This document shows positions 46,651 to 56,900 of a stretch of 64,000 nucleotides of DNA, piece after piece (the first letter of the stretch is position 1; every line of letters begins with the position of its first letter). The notes under the pieces were generated by a model. It was not told where the DNA came from. It was given only the letters and a program-made list of their open reading frames with translations, and did no database searches. The stretch spans positions 1 through 64,000 of the forward strand of contig NZ_JARHUF010000008.1 in assembly GCF_029223195.1 (NCBI RefSeq), in the 5' to 3' direction. A program made the position numbers and the translations under genes. Source of the DNA: Vibrio sp. CAU 1672 (GTDB lineage: Bacteria > Pseudomonadota > Gammaproteobacteria > Enterobacterales > Vibrionaceae).

Positions 46651-47517
46651 ATGATCTACAGTATGACAGCCTACGCGCGTAAAGAAGTCAAAGGCGACTG
46701 GGGCAGCGCCGTTTGGGAGATTCGCAGCGTCAATCAGCGCTACCTGGAAACCTACTTCCGCCTGCCTGAACAGTTCCGTGCCCTTGAACCGGTGCTGCGT
46801 GAGCGTTTTCGTAAACGCCTGGCACGCGGGAAAGTAGAGTGCGCGTTACGCTTCGAAGCCAACCCTGCAGCGAAAGGTGTGCTGACCATCAATGAAACCT
46901 TAGCCCACCAGGTGATCAAAGCGGCCGAACAGGTGATGCACATGACCGGAGAACTCAGCCGCATCAATCCGTTTCAGGTGATGCAGTGGCCGGGCGTGAT
47001 GGAAACTCCAGAGCAGGACATGGACAGCGTCAATCAAGATTTACTGGTTGCCTTTGATGAAGCGCTGAGCGAGTTCATCGAAGCCCGTGGCCGCGAAGGC
47101 GATAACATGAAAGCACTGATTGAGCAGCGCTTAGCCGCCATTTCAGAGCAGGTGACCAAAGTACGCGCCCGTATGCCGGAAATCCTCGACTGGCAACGTG
47201 AGCGACTGCTGAGTAAGTTTGAAGAAGCCAAGATTGAACTGGACGCGTCCCGCGTGGAACAGGAGCTGATCCTGTTGGCACAAAAATCCGATGTTGCGGA
47301 AGAGCTGGACCGCCTGGATTCACACGTCAAAGAAACCACCAACATCCTGAAGAAAGGCGGGGCCGTCGGTCGCCGTCTGGATTTCATGATGCAGGAGTTT
47401 AACCGTGAGTCCAACACGCTGGCGTCGAAATCAATCAGCACCGATATCACCGCCTCCGGTGTGGAACTCAAAGTGCTTATCGAACAAATGCGTGAGCAGA
47501 TCCAGAATATCGAATAA
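46651..47517 (+). CDS. yicC: YicC-family endoribonuclease
   Basis: 288 residues, full length. MIYSMTAYARKEVKGDWGS opening with WEIRSVNQRYLETYFRLPE near residue 22, and the C-terminal DUF1732 segment GRRLDFMMQEFNRESNTLASKS near residue 246 carrying conserved acidic and Arg residues. The family was long of unknown function and is now regarded as an RNA-cleaving enzyme. Divergent from rph, the standard arrangement. Confidence 0.95.
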   Translation: MIYSMTAYARKEVKGDWGSAVWEIRSVNQRYLETYFRLPEQFRALEPVLRERFRKRLARGKVECALRFEANPAAKGVLTINETLAHQVIKAAEQVMHMTGELSRINPFQVMQWPGVMETPEQDMDSVNQDLLVAFDEALSEFIEARGREGDNMKALIEQRLAAISEQVTKVRARMPEILDWQRERLLSKFEEAKIELDASRVEQELILLAQKSDVAEELDRLDSHVKETTNILKKGGAVGRRLDFMMQEFNRESNTLASKSISTDITASGVELKVLIEQMREQIQNIE

Positions 47518-47553
47518 GGTTTTTCTGTTTAGTTAAGCTTAGCAAAATATCAC

Positions 47554-47581
47554 CAAGCCCCTGTATTAAGGGGCTTTTTTA
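47554..47581 (+). terminator. Terminator after yicC
   Basis: AAGCCCCT, a short TAT-type loop and AGGGGCTT followed by TTTTT, about 40 bases after the yicC stop. Confidence 0.9.
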
Positions 47582-47672
47582 AAGACCACAGCCTGAAGAT
47601 ACCGGACTGTTCAGGCCGCTTGCGTCATATGGCAAGCGATCACATCGCCGATGCCATTCTGGCATAATCCGT

Positions 47673-48224
47673 CTAAAGCTTATAAACCGCGTTTAAGTTA
47701 ACCCCGCTCACTTCCAGGCCTGAGTCATCATAGAGTTTCATCCATTCGACTTGCAGTTCCCAGTGTTTGGCACCGCCATTGCTGAATGCCAGACCGACTC
47801 CGTACTGCAGCCCCTGATCATTGTAGGACAGGCCCCCGGCAGAAGCCTCTACATTACCAAACCCCAGCAGGCCATATAGCTCGACATAATTCCCCAAAGG
47901 AGCCACACCCCGGGTTAACAGGGCAATATTCTGGTTCGTTTCAACCGCTACACCCTGTATTTCATCATCAGTCACACTGCCATAACCACGAAATTCAAAT
48001 CCAAAATTCTGGTGTGGCCGGTAGCCCAGAATCAAACCAGCCAGCGAGTTGTCGAACGAGTAGTTCCCGGCGGTACCGGCATTGACATTCGTACTGGCAA
48101 ACTGAAGCCCAAGACCAGCATACCCATAAGGCGAAAATGGTGCTTCATGGGAAGCTTCCTCAGCCAACGACATGCCTGAAAATGTCATCACTAAAAAAGC
48201 GAACAGAACACTACTCTTTTTCAT
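47673..48224 (-). CDS. Small outer-membrane beta-barrel protein
   Basis: 183 residues from the ATG at 48224 (AAGGAAT 9 bases ahead). Signal peptide ending SLA-E near residue 20, alternating strands such as YGYAGLGLQFAST and LYGLLGFGNVEA, and the ending LNAVYKL. Similar in size and plan to the barrel protein at 4254 (OmpX/opacity-type porin-like family) but with different sequence. An upstream in-frame start at 48266 would hide the signal peptide. Function unknown. Confidence 0.75.
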   Translation of the reverse strand: MKKSSVLFAFLVMTFSGMSLAEEASHEAPFSPYGYAGLGLQFASTNVNAGTAGNYSFDNSLAGLILGYRPHQNFGFEFRGYGSVTDDEIQGVAVETNQNIALLTRGVAPLGNYVELYGLLGFGNVEASAGGLSYNDQGLQYGVGLAFSNGGAKHWELQVEWMKLYDDSGLEVSGVNLNAVYKL

Positions 48225-48708
48225 CGTTATTATTCCTTTCCATATCGATTGCAAGCCGCTTAACAATTAAACAGCGCGCTCAACATAATCAAACGCCAAC
48301 GCAATTGCAATGCAAGCTTACACTTATTGGATGTGGCTTTTCCGCAAACTGATATCGTGAGTAATCCATGTGAGATGATGTACAATTATTTACAAAAACA
48401 ATCTTTTCCAGGCCAAACCATCAGCCCGGAAAATCTGCCGCAGCTTAGGTTTAGCCGAAAAACCAAACCATAAGAAAATCAATAAAAACAAACATTTAAA
48501 CCACTTCACTTAGGGCATTACACACATCGGGCTCGACGCCTTGTCGGCCTGGCATAAACGCGCCAGCTAATTACATTCATAAATCAAACCAAACCATTTA
48601 CATAGCATTCATTTACTGACCTATTCCATTCATAGTTCTTGTATATAATCCGGAGGCTCTTTCATTTGCAAAAATAAAGCCGTAAGGCAACGACGTATAG
48701 AGGTACGC
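48225..48708. other. Intergenic region upstream of chemoreceptor gene
   Basis: A 484-bp AT-rich gap between divergent genes. A perfect TATAAT at 48644–48649 about 60 bases before the chemoreceptor start is a likely minus-10 element; the minus-35 is weak. I see no gene-like frame, RNA gene or convincing riboswitch. Confidence 0.5.
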
Positions 48709-50802
48709 ATGTTTAACAGTGTACGGACCAGAATTGCTGTCAGCACCGGGATAGCAATGGCCTTTACCCTCCTGATTGCAATGGGCATGACCACCAATGC
48801 ATTTAACAAGATTAATCAACAAATTACGACCAAAGTTAAAGCGCAGTTAACTGAAGAAACCATAACAAACCTGAAAAATACCGCGCGAGAGCAGGGCCAG
48901 ACCATCTCTAATCAGCTCAATCCGGTGTTAGCCACCCTGACTCAGTTACGTTCGATTATTGAACTGAGTGCCGAGAACCATTCAGGGGCGAAAACCATCG
49001 TCGATCAGTTTATTACCGCGCTGGAAGCTCAAGATGAAGCGGTGTTTGCCGGCTACATGGTGTGGGAAGAAAAAACCTGGCCACTGGAGTCTGAAGCGGC
49101 CGCCCACGAGGCATTCAATAAAAATGGGGTTCTGGCTCCCTTCTTCTCACCCAAGCCGCAACAAAGCTTTGACGCCGTGGCGATGGACAGTTTCCGCAAT
49201 ACTGAGCTCAACAATAACGGTGAGCGTAAGGATGACTGGCATCTGATCCCGTTTGAAACCGGCCGGACATTTGTCATGGAACCCTACATGTACCCAGTGC
49301 GGGGCAAGGAAGAGCTGATCACAACTATCAGCCAACCGATCAAACTGAATGGCACAATCATTGGCTCACTCGGTTTTGATCTCGCCTTAAATGAACTACA
49401 GAGCCAAAGTGTCGGGCTGGCACGTGACCTGTTTGATGGTGAAGGCAACATCATCATCACCTCATGGAAAGGGGCCGTGCTGGCCAACAGCAGTAACGCC
49501 GGCATTATCGGCCGAAAAGTCCCGCTGGAGCTGGCTTCTCAATGGCCGAACATCCAGTCCCTGTCGAAGCAGAGTGATATTGGTATTGTGACCATTGGCC
49601 ATCAGGAATATGCCATCACTTCTATCGACACCAGCGATGCACCGTGGATCGTGATGGTATCGGTACCAACCAGCAAACTGACCAAAAGTGTCGCCGACTA
49701 CGAAAACTGGAGCCAGGAACATAATTCACAAGCGATTTCTCAGGGCGTCTGGGCCGGTATTATTGCGGCCGCTATCGGTATCACCGTCATGACGCTGATC
49801 GCCAACTCAATCGGCAAGGCACTTTCCAATCTGGTCGAGCGCTTCAAAAATGCGGCTCAGGGAGAAGGGGATTTAACCTACCGTATTGAGGTAAAAGGAA
49901 AGGATGAAACCGCACAACTGGCCCACTGGTTTAATACCTTCCTCGCCCGCATGCAGGAGATGCTGGGCGTGGTGATGACCACCGCGGTTCAGGTTGAACA
50001 GAGTGCCAACGAAGGCCAGGCGCGCGCCGAGGACTCTAAAACGCAGCTCAACCAGCAAGTGGGGGAAGTCAACTCACTGGCTACCGCGATCAACCAGATG
50101 AGTGCCACCGCGCACGACGTGGCCAATTCAGCGGTACAAGCGGCAACAGCAGCCAATCAGGTGCAAAGTAACCGAGAGCATGGAATGGCCTGCATGGATA
50201 ACGCCGCCAGTGCCGTCGATGCGCTCGCAGGCCAGGTCAATGACGCACAGTTACAGACACAAAATCTCGCGGCATCGAGCAACGCCATTCAGGGTATTTT
50301 AAGTGAAATTGGTGGCATCGCAGAACAAACCAACCTGCTGGCACTGAACGCAGCCATTGAAGCGGCACGTGCCGGTGAAGCCGGCCGGGGGTTTGCCGTG
50401 GTGGCCGACGAAGTACGTAACCTGGCAACCAGAACGCAAGGGTCAACCGAAGAAATCCATGGCATGCTGGCGCGGCTGGAACGCGAGACCCAGGCGATCG
50501 TCGAACTGATGCAACAGAGCCAGCAACAGGCAGCCGGTACCAAAGAAGAGACCAAAGCCGCGCAGCTTGCTCTGGCTGAAATCAGCCAGGCCATCGAAGT
50601 GATTAACGATATGAACAACCAAATTGCTTCCGCGGCGGAAGAGCAGAGCTCCGTGTCTGAAGAGATTAACCGCAATGTGGTGATTATTAACGATACCGCC
50701 ATGGATGTGATGAACAGCATGACCTCTTCGGTCGAGATCAGTGGTGAACTCTCAGGCAAAGCAACCGAGCTACACGGTGAACTGAACAAATTTAAACTAT
50801 AA
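48709..50802 (+). CDS. Methyl-accepting chemotaxis protein with double Cache domain
   Basis: A 697-residue receptor. N-terminal helix (about residues 8–30), a periplasmic dCache domain of about 310 residues ([15 protein letters not shown] near residue 112, [20 protein letters not shown] near residue 193, [13 protein letters not shown] near residue 220), and a second helix near residues 345–365. HAMP and signalling domains follow, the tip being [37 protein letters not shown] near residue 530. Different Cache type from the receptor at 40180. Ligand unknown; double-Cache receptors often sense amino acids. Confidence 0.93.
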   Translation: MFNSVRTRIAVSTGIAMAFTLLIAMGMTTNAFNKINQQITTKVKAQLTEETITNLKNTAREQGQTISNQLNPVLATLTQLRSIIELSAENHSGAKTIVDQFITALEAQDEAVFAGYMVWEEKTWPLESEAAAHEAFNKNGVLAPFFSPKPQQSFDAVAMDSFRNTELNNNGERKDDWHLIPFETGRTFVMEPYMYPVRGKEELITTISQPIKLNGTIIGSLGFDLALNELQSQSVGLARDLFDGEGNIIITSWKGAVLANSSNAGIIGRKVPLELASQWPNIQSLSKQSDIGIVTIGHQEYAITSIDTSDAPWIVMVSVPTSKLTKSVADYENWSQEHNSQAISQGVWAGIIAAAIGITVMTLIANSIGKALSNLVERFKNAAQGEGDLTYRIEVKGKDETAQLAHWFNTFLARMQEMLGVVMTTAVQVEQSANEGQARAEDSKTQLNQQVGEVNSLATAINQMSATAHDVANSAVQAATAANQVQSNREHGMACMDNAASAVDALAGQVNDAQLQTQNLAASSNAIQGILSEIGGIAEQTNLLALNAAIEAARAGEAGRGFAVVADEVRNLATRTQGSTEEIHGMLARLERETQAIVELMQQSQQQAAGTKEETKAAQLALAEISQAIEVINDMNNQIASAAEEQSSVSEEINRNVVIINDTAMDVMNSMTSSVEISGELSGKATELHGELNKFKL

Positions 50803-50831
50803 CTACCGCCTGGCAGACCTGTCCTGCCGTA

Positions 50832-50865
50832 CAAAAACAGCCTCACTAGTGAGGCTGTTTTTTTA
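50832..50865 (+). terminator. Terminator after the dCache chemoreceptor
   Basis: AACAGCCTCACTAGTGAGGCTGTT is a near-perfect palindrome followed by TTTTTT, just past the receptor stop. Confidence 0.92.
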
Positions 50866-50878
50866 TCCGCCACCTGGC

Positions 50879-50915
50879 ATAAAAAATCCCGCTAACCTGG
50901 ACCGTTAGCGGGATT
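50879..50915 (-). terminator. Terminator after the amylopullulanase gene
   Basis: AATCCCGCTAAC (50885–50896) pairs with GTTAGCGGGATT (50904–50915); the A run at 50880–50886 gives a U run on the minus strand, 37 bases after the giant gene's stop. Confidence 0.9.
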
Positions 50916-50951
50916 GGTCATTTCCGGTTAACTCACCGAAACGTCAGAGCA

Positions 50952-53900
50952 TTACGGCTTGCGGATCCAGACAGAAACACTGCCTCCCTGCGCTTTAAAC
51001 TCGGCACGGCCTTCGCTATTGGTACAGACGGTATCATCTGCAGCATAGCCGCCCATGACATCGAAGTAACAGACGCTGGCATTGCTGGCTCCCATATCCA
51101 TCCACTTAGTGCCGCCATCTCTGTCAGTCATCAGTACCGCCACACCTTGCGGATGCGCGCTGTCGCCTTCCCGGGTCCAGCCGATCACATCGCTGTGATC
51201 CAGATAGCTGTGCTGAGTGCCGTAGGCGTACTGCTTACGTACATCCAGCAGGGTATCGATAACCTCTTTGTGCGACTTAAGGGTGATATCATAATAGTTC
51301 CCGTCACGTCCTTTATCACGGTAGCTCGCCCCATAGTAGTCGGCATAGAAGATATTCGGGTAGCCCTCTTCACGCAACAGGATAAAGGCATAACCCAGCG
51401 GCTTAAACCAGTCCATAACCGGAGACTCCAGCGACTGCAATGGCTGGGTATCATGGTTCTCCACCAGCGTTACCGCCTGAGCCGGATTTGACTGCATCAG
51501 CGTACCGTTCAGCAGGCTGCCCATGTCAAAATTACCGTTACTGCTTGAGGCCTTATGGAAATTAAGGTGCAGCGGCGCATCAAACAGCGACATACGATAA
51601 CCGGTTCCCTTCAGGTACCCCTGCAGGGTACCCAGGTCGTAATCCCAGTACTCGCCGACGGTAAACAGGCTCTTATTGGTTTCAGCGCGCACGGCATCCA
51701 GCCAGTCATTAAAGAAGCCCTGTTTGATATGTTTAATCGCATCCAGGCGGAAACCGTCCAGATTGGCAAAATTCACATACCATGCACCCCATTTCTTCAG
51801 TTCAGCCACCACATCCGGATGATCCATATCCAGATCAGCCCCCATCAGGAAGTCATAGTTACCGAACTCGCTGCTTACCTGAGAATCCCAGGCCTTACCT
51901 GTGCCACGGAACTTAAAGATACTGAAATCATTGTTCGCCTGATCCAGATCCACCCCATCAAAATGGTACCAGGTCCATTTGAAGTCAGAGTAGGTATCAC
52001 CCCGGCCCGGGAACTCAAATTTCGTCCAGGCACTGATCTTCTTCTCATCCAGCTCCTGGTTGCGGTTACCTTTATCCACCCGTACTGCATCCACTTCTTC
52101 GGTCTCATCGGCACCAAATTTGTGGTTCAGTACGACATCCGCGTAAATCGCGATACCGGCGTTATGGGCACTCTCAATCGCAGCCAGGTATTGGTCCTTA
52201 TCACCATAACGGGTACGCACCGTGCCCTGCTGGTTAAACTCACCCAGATCGTACCAGTCATAAGTGGCATAACCCACACCAAGGGTACCGTCATCACGCT
52301 TCATCTCTTTGTAGGCCGGCGGCAACCAAAGTGCCGTGATGCCCTTATCAGCCAGAGACTGCGCGTCATCTGCAACCTTGGTCCACAACTCATCCGCAGT
52401 ACTGTTATACCAGTGGAAATACTGCATCATGACACCGTTGACGGCGGCAGATTCGATCACCTTGACCACCAGGGTTTTGCTGACCGGATCCAGCTCAAAC
52501 AGATACTGACCCGGTGTCGTCACCTTAATCCGGATCTGACCATCATTACCGGAATCATCCAGGATCAGGCCGCCATCAGTAGATGACAAATCACCATACT
52601 GCAGTTTGACCGTCGTCCAGTCAGCAGAAGCAATCTTGAAGTCGTAGTCTCCCGGCTGCAGATGTACCTTAGTCTGATATTTGTTATCACCGGCGTAGCT
52701 CATCTGGCTGCCGCTGCCCCAGTCGGTCAGCGTACCGCGCAGATAGATCGCTTCATCGCCATATGGTGGTGCCGTGACAACCTCAACCCCTTCCGGCGCA
52801 ATGATGGTCAGTCTGGCATTGCTGGTATTACTCAGATCAAGAGCAAAGGTGTAGGTTCCGCCGGTGATGACGTTTACACTCAGGTTGTTGTCTTCATCAT
52901 AGAGTTTGTTCCAACTGACAGAGCCTCCGCCCTGATTCAGGTTGGATGCCGTATAGCCCGGATCCCAGTCGCTGGCGGCGATCTTAAACTTAGTGGTACT
53001 GTTGTCAGGCAGATCCAGGGCTACCTCATAAAGCCCCTGACCTTTGTAGACCATCTCAAGTGACGTATCCCAAGCAGTTTCTGAAAAGTCGCCGCGCAGG
53101 AAAATCTTCTCACCGAGGGGGCCGACATCCATCCCCACCCCTTGCTCGTCACCCTGTGGTTTAACAAATACCACCGCCGTCAGGCCTGGCAGAACAAATT
53201 CACCATTCTCCACACGGGCATACTTGATACGCTCTTCATTACCGGCTTTCAGTACCGGATGCAGTTCAAACTCATCAGCACCGGCAACGCTCACCCGTTG
53301 CTCCCAGATACTGGAGTTAATCGCCACCACCAGTGCCTGATAAGCCGGATCCAAATCCGCCCCTACACTGACACCATCGTCGATACTCATGACTATCGTG
53401 CCAGGACGCGCTTTATCACCCAGAGCATGGAAACGCAGACGTTTTAGGATCTGATCTTTTTCGCCCAGACGCAGCAGTTCACTTTGTGAACGAATCGTCA
53501 GCAGCTCTTTAAAACGGGCATCGGCCCACTGGATCTCCGCAGACGTGACCTGAGTTTTCGGGTTGGCAACAATGCCTTTGATCCAGTCCCAGTTTTTGCC
53601 GTCTTTGTCCTCGCGTGGCAGGCCAACATTCCAGTTGTTGGTTTGCTTGCTGAAGTCAAGCCGGTTGTACCAGTCACCGGAGTCGTAACTATCGCGCTCC
53701 ATCGATTTGGAACGCAGCAGTTCCGTTCCCATATGCAGGAAGGGAACGCCCTGACCAAGCATGACCGGTGCCAGACCGAGGATCTGCATGCGGGCGCGAT
53801 CCAACGGCTCGACATCACCTTTGGCTTTATACTGGTTAATGTCCCACAGCGTTTGGTTATCGTGTTTGGAGACATAGTTAACCGCTTCCTGCGGATCGGC

Positions 53901-56900
53901 TGCGTAGCCTGCACCATGGCCGCCAAACTGATAGTCCCGTCCCATCACTACCGCACCGGAGGTGGTCGGGATTGGGTACTCCTGCAGGTTACCGGCCATA
54001 CCCAGACGGATCAGATCCAGCTTGCCACCCATGGCATCGAAACGATCTCCGGCGTTCGCGAATCCCGGAGTGCCGTTCATTGGGTCGGAGTGGTCGCCGC
54101 GCACGGCATCACGCAGGCGGTCGTTATAGGTACCGATGCCGGTACCAGCCATGTTCCACTGAGAAGAGTTCACTCCCCGGGCATTCTGATAGACCTCACC
54201 AAAATCCCAGCCTTCGCCATAAAACCAGGTGTCAGTGTCGACTTTCTTCACTTCCTCCAGCGCTTTTTCGACGCTGGATTTCATCAGGTGACCCATCAGA
54301 TCGAAACGGAAGCCATCGATCTTGTAATCTTTGGCCCAGCCGACCAGGCTGTCCGCCACCAGCTTCTCAAACATACGGTGTTCAGAAGCGGTGTTGTCAC
54401 AACAGGTCGAGCTTTCGACATAACCACTGTCCGGGTTGTAGCGGTGGTAATAACCCGGCACAACCTTGTCCAGTACTGAGGTGTTATACAGTCCCGATGC
54501 GCTGGTGTGGTTGAACACCACATCCTGAATGATGCGGAAGCCCATATCATGCAGGGTTTTAACCATCGTACGGTATTCACGGATCCGTGGCATACCATCG
54601 CTGTCATGTGCATAGCTGCCTTCCGGGGCGTTATAGTGGAGCGGATCATAGCCCCAGTTAAACCCGTCACGGCTACGCAGATCTCCCATCAGATCCTGTA
54701 CTTCAGCGCTGCTGCTATCCAGCCCGGCAAACACCGAGGCAATCGTGCCGCTGCTTGCCTGAGCACAGATTTTGGCATCAGGATGAAGGCCGGTATCCGC
54801 ATCACACAGCTTGCTGATGTCATCAGAGAGATCGACACGTTTCGACTGGTCTTCCTCTACCGAAGAAATGTCAAAGCTCGGCAGCAGGTGAACCGTATTC
54901 AGGCCGGCATCACGCAGTGCTTGCAGATGTTGAACACTTGCGCGCTGCGCCTCGGTAAAGGCTAGGTACTTACCGTTGTATGCCGGAGTACCATCAAGAT
55001 CAGAACCGCTGAAATCACGGACATGCATCTCATAGATGATATTGTCTTCCGGCTTGCCTATCGGCGGGATCGTCTGTGTATCCCACCCCTGCGGCTTGGT
55101 CTGCTCATCAGCCATATCCACCAGCTGGGAATAAAGACTGCCGGTACTCAATGAGACCGAGTACGGATCGGTGGTCATCACCCACTCAAGCAGGTTGGTC
55201 TTTGGATGGTAGACCTGGACCCGGTAGCGGAAAAAGCTGCCTTTCAGGGCAGCATCGCCGCTATAGGACCAGATACCCGTCTGAGTATTTTCGCTCATCG
55301 CCAGCGGAGACTGTGCCAACGGCTTTTTCTGCTCATCGTACAGGTAGAGTTCAACCTGCTTGGCGGTCGGTGCCCACAAGCGGAACTCGCTCTGGCCGTC
55401 AGCAATCCAGGATCCCAGTTGCGCTTCATCCGCGTCATTGTTGCCTGCGGTATACAGTGCATCCACCACAAACGGGAACTGAACCCGGGACACAGCCAGA
55501 GGCTTACCACCCGCATCCAGAGCCACTGCCATTGGATACTGTTTAAGTAATGCTTTAGCCTGCTCCGTGGTGATATCGGTCGTAAAGGTTGTTCTGCCGT
55601 TCAGGTGTGGATAGCGGCCGTCACTCAGCGATCCACTCTGAGTCAGTTCATAACGGGTAAATGCCTGCGCATCGCCAAGCAGTGTTTTACCGTTCGGGTT
55701 TACCCATACAGCATTACTGTCGCTAGCGCCCCACAACTGATAACTGGCCGCTCCCTCTGTGGTCTTCCAGGCGACCTGATCCAGTGCCAGCCAGTGCGCG
55801 GAAGCCTCTTTCAGTTCCACCGGAGTTTCAATCACCGCCCGGTAATAGGCCGTCGGATCACTATCCAGGGTATAAACGGTATTGCTCTTATGCAGCTCAA
55901 CACGCAGATCGTCTTCACCAAGCGCTCGCTCATCGGCCTTATGCACAACAAAGTTCATACAGCCATTGTGGTCGCCCTTGAGCGGCACACGGAACAGCAC
56001 CCCATTCTCTCCGGCATCTTCGGTTACGCTATACGGCGCATTCCATTCTGTCGCGCTCGCAACTGCATCACAGGTTTCGTTGTTCCACAGATGCAACCCC
56101 CAGCCGTCATAATTGCCGTCAGCACGCTTATAGTAAACCAGCGCCTCCGAATAACGTGGTGCCGCGACATTTGCGCCTGCTGCTGTCAGGTCAACGGAAT
56201 CCGGCTGGCCGTCACCGTCATCATCACTGGAGGCAAAATCGCCCCAACCATCCTGGTTAGTGTCGCGGTTTTCAAAACGATCCAGCGGGAATGCGTCTTC
56301 ACTATCAGCGACAAAGTCACCATCCTGATCCGCAGGTTTGCTGGCCGCCGCTTTAGGGTCGGAACCTAAACGTATTTCGTCCGTATCGCTCCAGCCATCG
56401 TTATCATCATCCGCATCCTTCGAATCTGGGATCTGGTCACCATCTGTATCCAGGCTTTCAGATTTATCATCCGGAAAGGCATCGAGATCGTTCGCCACCC
56501 CATCGCCGTCACGGTCATCGTCTTCGCTGTCGGCGATGTGGTCGCCATCCAGATCGGCTGGCTTCGAGGTAGCACTCAAAGGGTCAGTACCCAGGCGCAC
56601 TTCATCACTGTCTGACCAGCCGTCATTATCGTCATCCGTATCGGCGTGGTTACCGATACCGTCGCCATCGGTATCGACGCTTTCCGCCTGGTTGTCCGGG
56701 AAGGCATCGCGATCGTTCGCCACTCCGTCGCCGTCACGATCATCATCTTCGCTGTCAGCAATGTGGTCGCCATCCAGATCGGCTGGCTTCGAGGTAGCAC
56801 TCAAAGGTTCAGTACCCAGGCGCACTTCATCACTGTCTGACCAGCCGTCGTTATCATCATCGCTATCAGCGTGGTTACCGATGCCATCACCATCCGTGTC

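Noticed and set aside
48640..48708. Possible cyclic-di-GMP riboswitch upstream of the chemoreceptor
   Set aside because: The GCAACGACG stretch lacks the conserved GEMM core and its paired helices.
51555..56369. Several long plus-strand open frames (51555–52586, 53643–54479, 55605–56369) opposite the amylopullulanase
   Set aside because: They are shadows of a GC-balanced coding strand; the minus frame has intact catalytic motifs throughout.
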